From contig CAJUHJ010000001.1 of the NCBI GenBank assembly GCA_910586355.1, forward strand, positions 1-64,000: DNA of 64,000 bases, given 5' to 3'. The notes under the pieces were generated by a model. It was not told where the DNA came from, did no database searches, and worked only from the letters and a program-made list of their open reading frames with translations. This document shows, one piece after another, positions 45,367 to 54,939 of this stretch; within the stretch, counting starts at the first letter, position 1; each line of letters begins with the position of its first letter. The translations under genes were made by a program, and so were the position numbers. Source of the DNA: an uncultured Lachnospiraceae bacterium. GTDB lineage: Bacteria; Bacillota; Clostridia; Lachnospirales; Lachnospiraceae.

Positions 45367-46158
45367 TTGTTGATAGAGAAACAGTCTAATGTAAGAATAA
45401 AGGAGTTAGTAAGGTTATATGAGCAGACAAGTAAACATTCTAATTATCAAATATTACCGTCTCAACTTCAAGAGCTTATTCCAAGTGAACAAATACATGT
45501 AAAGACTAGATATGAAAAAGAAAGAATGAGTTATATTAAGAAAAAAATAGATTGGAAAGATAGTTGTTTTTGTGATATTGGATGTAACTGTGGTTTTTTT
45601 TCATTTGAAGCATTAGAACTTGGAGCAAAAAAGGGTACTTTATATGAGGGAAACCAAGTTCATGCAGATTTTGTAAAGTTAGCAGCAAAGATTTTAAACG
45701 TAGAGTCACAAATTACAGTTCACAATGATTATTTTTCATTTGAATGGAATACAGCAGAAAAATATGATGTTGTTTTGTTACTTAACGTATTACATCATAT
45801 TGGGGATGATTATGGAAATGTGAAAAGTATTGACAATGCAAAAGATTATATCTTAAAAATGTTGAAATGCATGACTTCTTATACAAATAAATTGATAGTA
45901 CAATTGGGATTTAATTGGATGGGTAATAGGACTCTTGGTTTATTCAAGGGAGGAACAAAGGAAGAAATGATTCGCTGGATTAAAGAGGGTACAAAAGATA
46001 ATTGGGTTATTTCTTCGATAGGGATAGCATGTGAAGATGACGGAAAAATATGTTATCGAGATTTAAATGAAGATAATGTTAAACGAAATGACGAGATGGG
46101 AGAATTTTTAAATAGACCAATTTTTATAATGGACAATGTCAGTATGTATAGATTATAA
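45367..46158 (+). CDS. Class I SAM-dependent methyltransferase
   Basis: 263 residues from TTG behind GGAGGAG. Motif I FCDIGCNCGFFSFEALELG, then DVVLLLNVLHHIGDD at the position of motif IV. The target is unknown. It lies 59 bp upstream of an ABC exporter whose ATPase has a Wzt-type extension, as would fit a chain-end methyltransferase. Confidence 0.85.
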   Translation: MLIEKQSNVRIKELVRLYEQTSKHSNYQILPSQLQELIPSEQIHVKTRYEKERMSYIKKKIDWKDSCFCDIGCNCGFFSFEALELGAKKGTLYEGNQVHADFVKLAAKILNVESQITVHNDYFSFEWNTAEKYDVVLLLNVLHHIGDDYGNVKSIDNAKDYILKMLKCMTSYTNKLIVQLGFNWMGNRTLGLFKGGTKEEMIRWIKEGTKDNWVISSIGIACEDDGKICYRDLNEDNVKRNDEMGEFLNRPIFIMDNVSMYRL

Positions 46159-46217
46159 AATTTGACAGATAAAATAAAATGACTATTGTTACATTAAAAA
46201 TAGGGAGATTATAAACT

Positions 46218-47021
46218 ATGATTAGAGGATTTAAGAATTTTTTTAAGTGTTTGTTTGAAGAACGAAAGGTGATTATTGATTTAGCAAAAAATGACTTTAA
46301 ATCAAAATATACGAATTCTTTATTAGGAGTAATATGGGCTTTTTTACTTCCATTAATGATTATTATGGTTTTGTGGTTTGTTTTTCAAGTAGGATTTCGT
46401 TCTACGCCGGTTGATAATATACCGTTTATCTTATGGTATATACCAGCTTTTTTATCATGGAATTTTTTCTCTGATGCATTAGGGGCAGGGGCAGGCTGTA
46501 TATTTGATTATTCCTATTTAGTGAAAAATATGCAGTTCAGAGTCAGCTCATTGCCCTTGGTTAAAATTATTTCTTCTAGTTTTGTTCATTTTTTCTTTAT
46601 AGGGGTCATTTTTTTGTTCTATTTGATATATGGTTGGTTTCCCAATATTTATAATATTCAAGTAATTTATTATTATTTTTGTACGGTTGTGTTGCTTTTG
46701 GGTACAATTTGGGTTATGTCTTCGCTTGCAGTTTTTTCTAGAGATATTTTAAATATAATTTCATTAATTGTCCAAGTGGGATTTTGGGCTACACCGTTAG
46801 TTTGGGATCCAAGTTCAATGCCCAAAACAGTTCAGATGGTTGTAAAAATCAATCCAATGTATTATATTTGTATGGGGTATCGGGAAACATTTTCAGGTAA
46901 GATTTGGTTTTGGGAGCACCCAATTTTGACTATTTACTTTTGGATATTTGCGTTGACGATCTTATTTATAGGAGCATATGTGTTTCATAAATTAAGACCA
47001 CAATTTGCGGATATGTTATAG
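46218..47021 (+). CDS. ABC-2 polysaccharide exporter permease (Wzm-like), third set
   Basis: 267 residues with six helices. NDFKSKYTNSLLGVIWAF, WNFFSDALGAG, DYSYLVKN, INPMYYI and the end HKLRPQFADML match the permease at 15677 closely along the whole length, so the two are paralogues. Its partner ATPase starts 13 bp downstream. Confidence 0.9.
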   Translation: MIRGFKNFFKCLFEERKVIIDLAKNDFKSKYTNSLLGVIWAFLLPLMIIMVLWFVFQVGFRSTPVDNIPFILWYIPAFLSWNFFSDALGAGAGCIFDYSYLVKNMQFRVSSLPLVKIISSSFVHFFFIGVIFLFYLIYGWFPNIYNIQVIYYYFCTVVLLLGTIWVMSSLAVFSRDILNIISLIVQVGFWATPLVWDPSSMPKTVQMVVKINPMYYICMGYRETFSGKIWFWEHPILTIYFWIFALTILFIGAYVFHKLRPQFADML

Positions 47022-47034
47022 AAAAGAGGTAAGT

Positions 47035-48354
47035 ATGAGTGAATACGCTATAAAAGTTAGTAATCTGACTAAAACATATAAATTATATGAAAGTAATAAA
47101 CGACGAATTATTGAAGGGCTATTTCCTAAAGCAAAACCACATTATCAGGAATTTCATGCTTTAAAGGATGTAAGTTTTAATATAAAAAAGGGTGAGATTG
47201 TAGGTATTATTGGGAAAAATGGTAGTGGAAAGTCTACATTGTTGAAAATTATTACAGGTGTATTAAATTCAACAAGCGGAAGCTTGGATGTAAACGGAAG
47301 AATTTCTGCATTATTAGAATTAGGAGCAGGATTTAATCCGGAGTATACAGGAATTGAAAATATATACTTAAATGGTACACTAAATAAAATGACACGAGAA
47401 GAGACAAGCAGACGAATTGATGATATCGCAGATTTTGCAGATATAGGGGATTTTATTTATCAGCCTGTAAAAAATTATTCAAGCGGTATGTTTGTTCGAC
47501 TAGCTTTTGCAGTTGCGGTTTATTCAAACCCGGATATTTTAATTGTAGATGAAGCATTGGCAGTAGGTGATGCAGCATTTCAAGCAAAGTGTATGGCAAG
47601 AATGAACCAGATTATGAAATCTGGAGCAACAGTTTTATTTGTAACCCATGATATGAATACCGTAAAACGACTTTGTCAGAGATGTATTTACTTAGAAAAT
47701 GGAATGAAAATTATGGAAGGTTCTGCAGAAGAATTAGCAGATATATATTTAAAGAAAATTCGGGCTTCTATGAATGATGAGCATTTAAAATTAGAGGAAA
47801 ACAGAAATGATAAAGTGGATACAATAAAGGAATGTTCTATTAGCAAAAAGGATAATGAAATTTACAAAAATAAGCAGTTTATAGAACGTACAAAAATGTT
47901 TAAAGAAGGAACCGGTGAGATAGAATTTATAGATCTTAAACTATTAAACGAGAAGGGAAATGAGACATTTTCTTTTTCATTTAATCAGAATATGAGGATA
48001 TGTATCCGATTAAAGGTTAATACAGAAAATATGTTTACGATTGCATATCATATACGTGATGATAAAAATATGGAGTTGTTAGGTAATTCGGTTCTTAGGG
48101 AATTGGATACGATGATTCAAGGAGAAAAGGGAGACATATTTGAAATTAATTTCGTAACACCATTACCTTTGATCGAAGGTAATTATAATATAACATTGGT
48201 AGCTTCTAAACCTGTGATAGAAAATAGAACTGCATTATTTCTTTCATTAATTGATAATGCGGGAGTCTTTGCAGTAGAAGAAAATTTGGAAAATAAACTT
48301 TGGGATAAGGTATATCTTAAAAATGAAGTAACATATAGAAAAATAAGTGTTTAA
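47035..48354 (+). CDS. ABC exporter ATPase with C-terminal Wzt-type extension, third set
   Basis: 439 residues from ATG 47035 behind AAAGAGGTAAG. Nucleotide-binding domain: GKNGSGKST, YSSGMFVRLAFAVA, ILIVDEALAVGD, THD. After a charged linker (about 245-290) comes a beta-rich domain (about 295-435) of the Wzt C-terminal type. It is a paralogue of the ATPase at 16574, most similar in the first 240 residues; the extension has diverged, as expected if each recognises its own glycan. Confidence 0.9.
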   Translation: MSEYAIKVSNLTKTYKLYESNKRRIIEGLFPKAKPHYQEFHALKDVSFNIKKGEIVGIIGKNGSGKSTLLKIITGVLNSTSGSLDVNGRISALLELGAGFNPEYTGIENIYLNGTLNKMTREETSRRIDDIADFADIGDFIYQPVKNYSSGMFVRLAFAVAVYSNPDILIVDEALAVGDAAFQAKCMARMNQIMKSGATVLFVTHDMNTVKRLCQRCIYLENGMKIMEGSAEELADIYLKKIRASMNDEHLKLEENRNDKVDTIKECSISKKDNEIYKNKQFIERTKMFKEGTGEIEFIDLKLLNEKGNETFSFSFNQNMRICIRLKVNTENMFTIAYHIRDDKNMELLGNSVLRELDTMIQGEKGDIFEINFVTPLPLIEGNYNITLVASKPVIENRTALFLSLIDNAGVFAVEENLENKLWDKVYLKNEVTYRKISV

Positions 48355-48366
48355 TTGGGAGCTAAT

Positions 48367-49914
48367 ATGAAAGTTACAGTGATCTTAACTTCTTATAATC
48401 ATGAAAAGTTTATTCGGGAAAGTATAGACAGTATTTTGTCTCAAACATATAAGAACTTTGAGTTTATAATTGTCGATGATTGTTCTTCGGATGCATCTTG
48501 GGATATTATTTGTAATTATAAAAAAGAACATCCAGATATTATTACAATACGTCATACGTATAATTGGGGGAGTGGAAGTATAGAAGATACAGTAAAAAAG
48601 TATGCAAATGGAGATTATATTGCAATTCATCATTGTGATGATATTTGGGAAAAAGATAAACTTCAAAAGCAGGTAGAAGCTATAATGAAAATTCCTAATT
48701 GTGCAGCAGTTTTTACAAATGCAATTGCAATTGACGAAACAGGAAAAGAATATTTAGATAAAGAAGGATTTTATTACAATCTATTTTCTGTTAAAAACCG
48801 ATCAAGGCATGAATGGCTGAATCATTTTTTTTATAAAGGGAATTGTCTGTGCCATCCAAGTATTTTAATTAGAAAAGATGTTTATATGGACGACGGTTTT
48901 TTTCGAAAAGGGTTACGTCAAATTCCTGATTTTGTCAAGTGGATTCAGGTTTGTAAGAAATATGAAATATATGTTTTATCAGAACCGTTAGTAAAATTTC
49001 GCGTCCATAATGCGGGAAAAAATACAAGCGGAATGAGGGCGGATACTCAGATTCGTTCAACAGTTGAGCTGTTTCTAATGTTGAATGAATATGCAGATAT
49101 AAAAGAACGTGTTGAGCTTTTAAAAATTTTTCCGGAAGCGGAAAAATATTGCTCAGAAAAAATATTTTCTTCAGAGTATGTGTTTGGAAGAATTTGTACA
49201 GAGGAAGGTATGCCTTCCTATACAAGGTTATATGGAAATCAGTTACTGTATAAAGTTTTAAATGAACCTGAATTGGCAGATTTAATAAAAAAGCAAAATC
49301 ATTATGATTATAAAGATTATATAAAAGAAAATGGAAAATATGACATATTTGGAGTATTACCAAGTGCTTTTGAGCAAAAAAGAACATTGTATTTTGACAA
49401 AGGAAGAGGATTTTGCAGTACAGACTGTGTAGTTGAAAAATTTGTTTTAAAGGATAAAGCGATTTTTGAAATGAATTGTCAGTTGTCATTTGAAGAGGAC
49501 GAAAAATTGTTTGGTTTAAGATTTGACCCTGTTGAGGGGGTAATGATTCGGGCGCAGCTTAATAAAGTCACATTGAATGGAGTAGAGCTTGAACATATGG
49601 GAGAGAATGCACTTTGCCATAATAATGAAATGGATATATTTGTAAATTTGGATCCTATTTATAGTATTAAAGTTCCAGAATTGATTGACAATGAATGTAG
49701 TATGGAAATTGTTATTACAGGGCAAATTGAACGATTGACAAATGAAGAAATTGATAAGGCTGTGACAACGATTGTGTATGAAAAAAGAACGGCTTTGGAA
49801 TCTTTGCAAATATGTGAAGCAGAATGTGAAAGGATGTCGTCAGAACTTGAAGCAATAAAAAGTACAAGGCTTTATCGTGTTGCAAATAAAATTCATCCAA
49901 AATCAAGTAAGTGA
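48367..49914 (+). CDS. GT2 glycosyltransferase with C-terminal beta module
   Basis: 515 residues. GT-A domain about 1-250: KVTVILTSYNHEKFIRESI, VDDCSSDAS, IAIHHCDDIWEKDK. Residues about 339-455 form a module that starts TLYFDKGRGFC and contains LRFDPVEG; it resembles the end module of the protein at 17878-19749 (YFDRGGGFS, LRIDP). The last 45 residues are coiled-coil-like. ATG 48367 follows GGGAG. It lies directly after an extended ABC ATPase, as the other module-bearing protein does. Confidence 0.82.
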   Translation: MKVTVILTSYNHEKFIRESIDSILSQTYKNFEFIIVDDCSSDASWDIICNYKKEHPDIITIRHTYNWGSGSIEDTVKKYANGDYIAIHHCDDIWEKDKLQKQVEAIMKIPNCAAVFTNAIAIDETGKEYLDKEGFYYNLFSVKNRSRHEWLNHFFYKGNCLCHPSILIRKDVYMDDGFFRKGLRQIPDFVKWIQVCKKYEIYVLSEPLVKFRVHNAGKNTSGMRADTQIRSTVELFLMLNEYADIKERVELLKIFPEAEKYCSEKIFSSEYVFGRICTEEGMPSYTRLYGNQLLYKVLNEPELADLIKKQNHYDYKDYIKENGKYDIFGVLPSAFEQKRTLYFDKGRGFCSTDCVVEKFVLKDKAIFEMNCQLSFEEDEKLFGLRFDPVEGVMIRAQLNKVTLNGVELEHMGENALCHNNEMDIFVNLDPIYSIKVPELIDNECSMEIVITGQIERLTNEEIDKAVTTIVYEKRTALESLQICEAECERMSSELEAIKSTRLYRVANKIHPKSSK

Positions 49915-49931
49915 TTGAGAGGGTTACGTGC

Positions 49932-50771
49932 ATGGAATTGGTAAGTGTAATTATGCCATGTTATAATGACGGACAATATATTGAGGAAGCAATAGGATCT
50001 ATTAAGAATCAGACATATTCTAACTGGGAATTAATTATTATTGATGATGGTTCTGATGATGAAAAAACAATAAATATTATTGATAATATAAACGATGAGA
50101 GGATTACCATTCTTAATACAAATCATTTGAGACCTGCTGGAGCAAGGAATTACGGGATAAGTCAGGCCAAGGGAAAATTTATATTACCAGTAGATTCTGA
50201 TGATAAAATAGAACCAGTATATATAGAAAAAGCAATAAAAATTATAGAGTCAGATTCAAAAATAGGTGTTGTTTATTGTGAAGCTGATTTATTTGGTGAG
50301 AAAAGTGGTAAATGGGACTTGCCAAAGTATTCTTTTGAAAAGATGCTTTTAGACAATATTGTTTTTGTTACAGCATTATTTTATCGGGAGGACTGGGAAA
50401 AGGTAGGCGGTTTTAATACACAGATGCTTGCAGGCATGGAGGATTACGATTTTTGGCTGGCAATTCTAGCTTTAGATAGAGAAATTTATCAAATTCCTGA
50501 AATATTATTTCATTATAGAATTAAACCGGTTTCGAGAACTACTGGTTTTCAATCAGATTATAAACAAGTTCAGGCAACTTATAGGAAAATTTATGATAAT
50601 CATAAAGAATTTTATCAAAATTATAGTGAGTTATATGCGAAGGTATTAAGAGATGCTTTAATTGAACAGATTGCAATACGGACAAAATATGAAAAGGTTT
50701 TCGAAAAAGTTCAGAAATTATATAGATTCCCAATTATAGGAAGAGTATTAAGAAAAATATTTTTATCTTAA
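49932..50771 (+). CDS. GT2 glycosyltransferase
   Basis: 279 residues: LVSVIMPCYNDGQYIEEAI, IDDGSDDEK, LPVDSDDKIEP and GMEDYDFWLAIL. ATG 49932 lies 8 bp after GAGAGGG; the frame upstream of it overlaps the previous gene without a site. The C-terminus is basic. Confidence 0.85.
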   Translation: MELVSVIMPCYNDGQYIEEAIGSIKNQTYSNWELIIIDDGSDDEKTINIIDNINDERITILNTNHLRPAGARNYGISQAKGKFILPVDSDDKIEPVYIEKAIKIIESDSKIGVVYCEADLFGEKSGKWDLPKYSFEKMLLDNIVFVTALFYREDWEKVGGFNTQMLAGMEDYDFWLAILALDREIYQIPEILFHYRIKPVSRTTGFQSDYKQVQATYRKIYDNHKEFYQNYSELYAKVLRDALIEQIAIRTKYEKVFEKVQKLYRFPIIGRVLRKIFLS

Positions 50772-50791
50772 ATTAAGAATAGGAGAAACAT

Positions 50792-51874
50792 ATGATAGTA
50801 TTTACATCAATTTGTACAAATTATGCACATAAAGCAAGAACATTGGCTAAATCGGTGAAAGAAAATATTCCGGATGCAAAATTTATTGTTTGTTTGACCG
50901 AACGTGAAGTGAAAGAATCTATGGACTATCCATATTTTGATGAAGTTGTATTGTCAAAAGATATGTGGGAAGGTAACTTTAATCGTTATATTTACAAACA
51001 TGCTATTGTAGAAGCATCAACTGCAGTAAAAGGCCGTTTTTTTCAATATTTAATAAAAAATTATCAAGATGAAAATAAGTTTGTATATTTAGATCCGGAT
51101 TGCTACGTATATTCAGATTTTGTGGAGCTGCGGAAGTTACTGGACAGTAGGCCAATTGTATTGTGTCCACATTTACTACAGTCAGGGAATATTGATATGG
51201 AATTATCTTCAACTGCACATGGGGTATATAATCTTGGATTTTTAGCTGTAAATAGAAGCGAAGAGGCAGTGAAATTTATAGATTGGTGGGCAGAACGTTT
51301 ATATTTGTTTTGCTATGATGATATACAAAGAGGAATTTTTACAGATCAGAAATGGATAGATTTAGCTCCATGTTTTTTTGATGTAGAAATATTAAAACAT
51401 CGGGGATATGATTTTGCAACATGGTCGTTGCTAGATTGTGGAATGAGAAAAGAGGATGGGATTTATTATGTAAAAGGAGATGCGTTGCGATTTATTCATT
51501 TTTCGGGTTATGGGGCGACAATAGAAAAGTGTATGAGCGACTGGCTTCCGGAGGGAGAACATCCTTTTAAGGAATTATATAAAGAGTATTGTATTTTGCA
51601 CGAACAGAATAATGCAGATCAAGTTTCCAAAACGCCATGGAGTTATGGAATATATTATTCAGGTGAGACAATAGATGATAGTTTAAGAGTTAAATATCGT
51701 GATAATAGTGAGGTTATGTTTAGTTTAGAAGATCCTTTTTCATTAGACAATGCTCAGATGAAGCGAATATTAAATAACAAAATTAACAGTAAGAATTATC
51801 AAAAAGTAATTGAATCATTTAAACGCGATGGAGCAAAGTCCACATTTTTGAAAATTATTAATCATTTGAAATAA
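50792..51874 (+). CDS. GT-A-type glycosyltransferase of uncertain family
   Basis: 360 residues. The N-terminal TSICTNYAHKARTLAKSV and the DxD-type motif YLDPDCYVYSD fit nucleotide-sugar transferases related to GT8. HGVYNLGFLAVN and the FIHFSGYG stretch are further conserved-looking segments. No membrane helix. The linkage cannot be predicted. Confidence 0.72.
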   Translation: MIVFTSICTNYAHKARTLAKSVKENIPDAKFIVCLTEREVKESMDYPYFDEVVLSKDMWEGNFNRYIYKHAIVEASTAVKGRFFQYLIKNYQDENKFVYLDPDCYVYSDFVELRKLLDSRPIVLCPHLLQSGNIDMELSSTAHGVYNLGFLAVNRSEEAVKFIDWWAERLYLFCYDDIQRGIFTDQKWIDLAPCFFDVEILKHRGYDFATWSLLDCGMRKEDGIYYVKGDALRFIHFSGYGATIEKCMSDWLPEGEHPFKELYKEYCILHEQNNADQVSKTPWSYGIYYSGETIDDSLRVKYRDNSEVMFSLEDPFSLDNAQMKRILNNKINSKNYQKVIESFKRDGAKSTFLKIINHLK

Positions 51875-51905
51875 TAATGAGCTTTTTCTTGGATTGAGAG
51901 GAATT

Positions 51906-54494
51906 ATGAAAAAGAGATTATTAAATTTAGACTATGAAACAAAGCTGTATGTAATTATTACAGGTATTATTTTTGGAGTTGTATATGGAACAATTCTTCT
52001 GTCAGGAAAAATTTATATGTATACAGATATAGGGGCAGACACATTTGGGAGTTATTGGCCAAGTATAGCCTATGTTAAGAATCTTTTGTTGGATATGAAA
52101 CCTTGGGATATGAAATTAGGTTTGGGGGCACCAACTGCAACCTATATTTCAATGTTTTTATCCGATCCGTTTAATTGGATTTGTTTTTTGTTTGATAATC
52201 AGCATATAGATGTAGGTTTATGGATTGGTCTTGCTTTAAAATATCTTTTCTTATCGTATTATTCATATCAATACATTAGAATTAAAAATATAACTGGACG
52301 ATCAAGAACGATTTGTTCACTTATGCTTACTTTTTGTGGTTGGTTTGTAGGTTGGGGGCAGCATTATCATTTCGCAACAGCATTTTTACTTTGGATTGTT
52401 CTTTTATATTATTTTGAATGTTGGCTGCATTATGGACAATATTTTAAATTAATTTTATCTGTTATGCTTTTAACAATGATAATGCCGTATTACTCCTATA
52501 TGTCGTTATTATTTTTGGTTTTTTATTATTTCATTTCTTTGTATTTTTTTCGTTGCAAAGAACATGTTTCTATTAAAAACTTATTCTTTCATTCTATGAA
52601 GACAGCTGCTGTTATTGTTACAGGCATTTTATGTTCTGCTGTTATATTTTTTCCGTGGGTTGGTGATGCGTTTTCTAGTCCAAGAGTAGGGGGACGATTG
52701 AAGCCGTCCTTTGTATTAGGGGAGACACAAGAATATCTATCAATTGTAATGCGCTTATTTTCAAATTCTATACTAGGAATAAACGTAAACTTTGCTGGAT
52801 ATAGTAACTTTTATGAATGTCCCTTTATGTATATTGGCATATTATTTATATTATTGATACCATTTTTTTTAATTAATAAAAAATATTTAAAAAAATATTG
52901 GTTTATTATAGGTGGAATATTTTTTGTGTTTTTATTTGTCAATATAAGTTCGATTGTTTTTAGTGCTTTTAGTGATAAAGTTTATCGTTGGACATATTTA
53001 TTTGTACCGATTTTTGTGTTAATGTGTGGTAAATGTATAGATTATAATAAAAACAAATATGATAAGCGAGTAGTTATAGCTGAATGTATTTTTTGGAATG
53101 TAGTATTGTTGTGTTATGGTTATTGGTATTATCATAAGTTTGGTCTTAGCAGGTCAGTAGTAATAAGTTTGGCAGTTGTTTTTTGTATTTTAAATTCATA
53201 TATCATACTTATGCTGTTTATGAAAAATAAGAATATATTTTATAATATTCTGTTGGTTATAGTTGCTATTGATTTATGTTCGAATGCTTTTATTACAGTA
53301 CATGGAAGGGGCATTATTCGGCGAAGTGATAAACAATTAATGGGATATTTTGATGATTCTAATGATGCAATATACTATCTTAAAGATTATGATAAGGAAT
53401 TTTATAGAATTAGTAAAAAATATAATTTAATTGATCTGAATGATAGTATGATACAAAACTATAATGGGGAAAAATTATATAGTTCTGTATTAACAGGAGA
53501 AATTTGGAACCTAATGTATTTATTTGATTTAAGAATACAACAATCTTCCTATTTTTATGGTTTTGATGATAAACAGATATTAAGGGACTTATCTGTTGGA
53601 AAATATAGATTAACAAAATCACCAAATGAATATTTTGGGTATGAAAAGATTTATAATACAGGTAATGTCTATATTTATCAGAATAAGAATTGTTTTAATT
53701 TTGGAACATTATATGATAACTATGTATTAGAAACAGATTTAGTAGGAAAGAATCAATTTGATAAACAAACATGTTTATTATATAATTGTGTAATTAATGA
53801 TGATGATATTGACAAGGAAATACAAGATTTTAATAGAAATACTAAGTATAAAAATATCGATAATAAATTAGTTTATGAAGTAAATACTATTCGGCCAAAT
53901 AAAAATACCATAAAATTAAAAGCAGATAATAGAAGTCCATTATTATTAGAAATTACTGGAGAAAATGCAAAAGGAAGTATAGAAATTATATCAAAAGGAA
54001 CTGAACAATATGAACCAGATAATTTAGAATTTACAATAGGAGATGAGGTAAAAACATTTTATATTGACAATTTAAATGTAAAAAAACTTATTATTAAAAA
54101 TAATGAAGGTAATGTTAAACAGATTCGTCTTTATCAAATAGATGGAAAAGACTTGGAAGATAAAATTGAAGATTTAAATCAGGAGAGTTTGCAAGTATCA
54201 AATTTTTCCGACACAAATATTAAAGCTAATATAGAATGTTTAGAAGAAAAAATATTATTCATACCGATTCCTTTTAATAAGAATTGGAATGTTTTTATTA
54301 ATGGGGAAAGTACAAAGGTTTATAGGGCTGATGCCGGATTTATGGCAGTTGTTCTTCCAGAAGGGAATTCTGAAATAATAATAAAGTATGAGGCGAATTA
54401 TTTTTATATTGGTTGTTTTGTTTCGTGTATATCATTTATAGGTTTAATATCTGTATCTATATTTACTAAACTTAAGAAAAGAAAGACTCATTAG
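51906..54494 (+). CDS. YfhO-family polytopic membrane protein (GT-C-like)
   Basis: 862 residues from ATG 51906 behind GAGAGGAATT. About 13 membrane helices (25-490, plus a last one near 845) and a large extracytoplasmic domain (about 500-840). YTDIGADTFGSYWP near the N-terminus carries the Asp of the first outer loop of GT-C enzymes. YfhO proteins of Bacillus and Listeria decorate lipoteichoic or wall teichoic acid from lipid-linked sugars; a similar role outside the membrane is likely. The polyprenyl-phosphate sugar could come from the GtrB-like enzyme at 54936. Confidence 0.82.
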   Translation: MKKRLLNLDYETKLYVIITGIIFGVVYGTILLSGKIYMYTDIGADTFGSYWPSIAYVKNLLLDMKPWDMKLGLGAPTATYISMFLSDPFNWICFLFDNQHIDVGLWIGLALKYLFLSYYSYQYIRIKNITGRSRTICSLMLTFCGWFVGWGQHYHFATAFLLWIVLLYYFECWLHYGQYFKLILSVMLLTMIMPYYSYMSLLFLVFYYFISLYFFRCKEHVSIKNLFFHSMKTAAVIVTGILCSAVIFFPWVGDAFSSPRVGGRLKPSFVLGETQEYLSIVMRLFSNSILGINVNFAGYSNFYECPFMYIGILFILLIPFFLINKKYLKKYWFIIGGIFFVFLFVNISSIVFSAFSDKVYRWTYLFVPIFVLMCGKCIDYNKNKYDKRVVIAECIFWNVVLLCYGYWYYHKFGLSRSVVISLAVVFCILNSYIILMLFMKNKNIFYNILLVIVAIDLCSNAFITVHGRGIIRRSDKQLMGYFDDSNDAIYYLKDYDKEFYRISKKYNLIDLNDSMIQNYNGEKLYSSVLTGEIWNLMYLFDLRIQQSSYFYGFDDKQILRDLSVGKYRLTKSPNEYFGYEKIYNTGNVYIYQNKNCFNFGTLYDNYVLETDLVGKNQFDKQTCLLYNCVINDDDIDKEIQDFNRNTKYKNIDNKLVYEVNTIRPNKNTIKLKADNRSPLLLEITGENAKGSIEIISKGTEQYEPDNLEFTIGDEVKTFYIDNLNVKKLIIKNNEGNVKQIRLYQIDGKDLEDKIEDLNQESLQVSNFSDTNIKANIECLEEKILFIPIPFNKNWNVFINGESTKVYRADAGFMAVVLPEGNSEIIIKYEANYFYIGCFVSCISFIGLISVSIFTKLKKRKTH

Positions 54495-54513
54495 AAACAG
54501 AATGGAGATTGAT

Positions 54514-54939
54514 ATGAGAAAAGTTAGTGTAGAATTACTGGAATTTAAAGAACAAGGTGATGATAGAGGCCATTTGGTTGTAGTGGAAGGCAATAAAGAT
54601 ATTCCTTTTGATATAAAGAGAATTTTTTATATTTATGGTTCCAGCCCTGAGGTGGTCAGAGGGCAACATGCAAATAAGAGAAGCGAATTTGTACTAATAA
54701 ATGTTGCTGGAAATAGTAAAGTTAAAATTGATGATGGAAAGGGAAATGAAGCAGTATTTTCTTTAAACCGTCCTCATACAGGCATATATCTTCCCAAATT
54801 AATTTGGAAAGATATGTATGATTTTAGTGCAGATTCAGTTTTACTTTGCCTTTCCAGTGAACACTATGATGCAGAAGAATATATACGTTCTTATGATGAG
54901 TTTATTGAATACATTAAAAATGAGGATAAAGTAATATGA
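54514..54939 (+). CDS. FdtA/QdtA-like dTDP-4-keto-6-deoxyglucose 3,4-ketoisomerase
   Basis: 141 residues, single cupin. DDRGHLVVVEG and VRGQHANKRSEF match the FdtA/QdtA/WxcM family that moves the keto group from C4 to C3 of the RfbB product. The usual HAH pair appears as His52-Ala53-Asn54, so the second histidine is replaced. The product would be aminated by the DegT enzyme at 57002. Whether it gives the Fuc3N (FdtA) or Qui3N (QdtA) configuration cannot be told. GGAG precedes ATG 54514. Confidence 0.85.
   Translation: MRKVSVELLEFKEQGDDRGHLVVVEGNKDIPFDIKRIFYIYGSSPEVVRGQHANKRSEFVLINVAGNSKVKIDDGKGNEAVFSLNRPHTGIYLPKLIWKDMYDFSADSVLLCLSSEHYDAEEYIRSYDEFIEYIKNEDKVI

Noticed and set aside
48935..49489. 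184-codon - strand ORF inside the GT2 gene at 48367
   Set aside because: Low-complexity Leu/Phe/His-rich shadow of a well-supported + strand gene.
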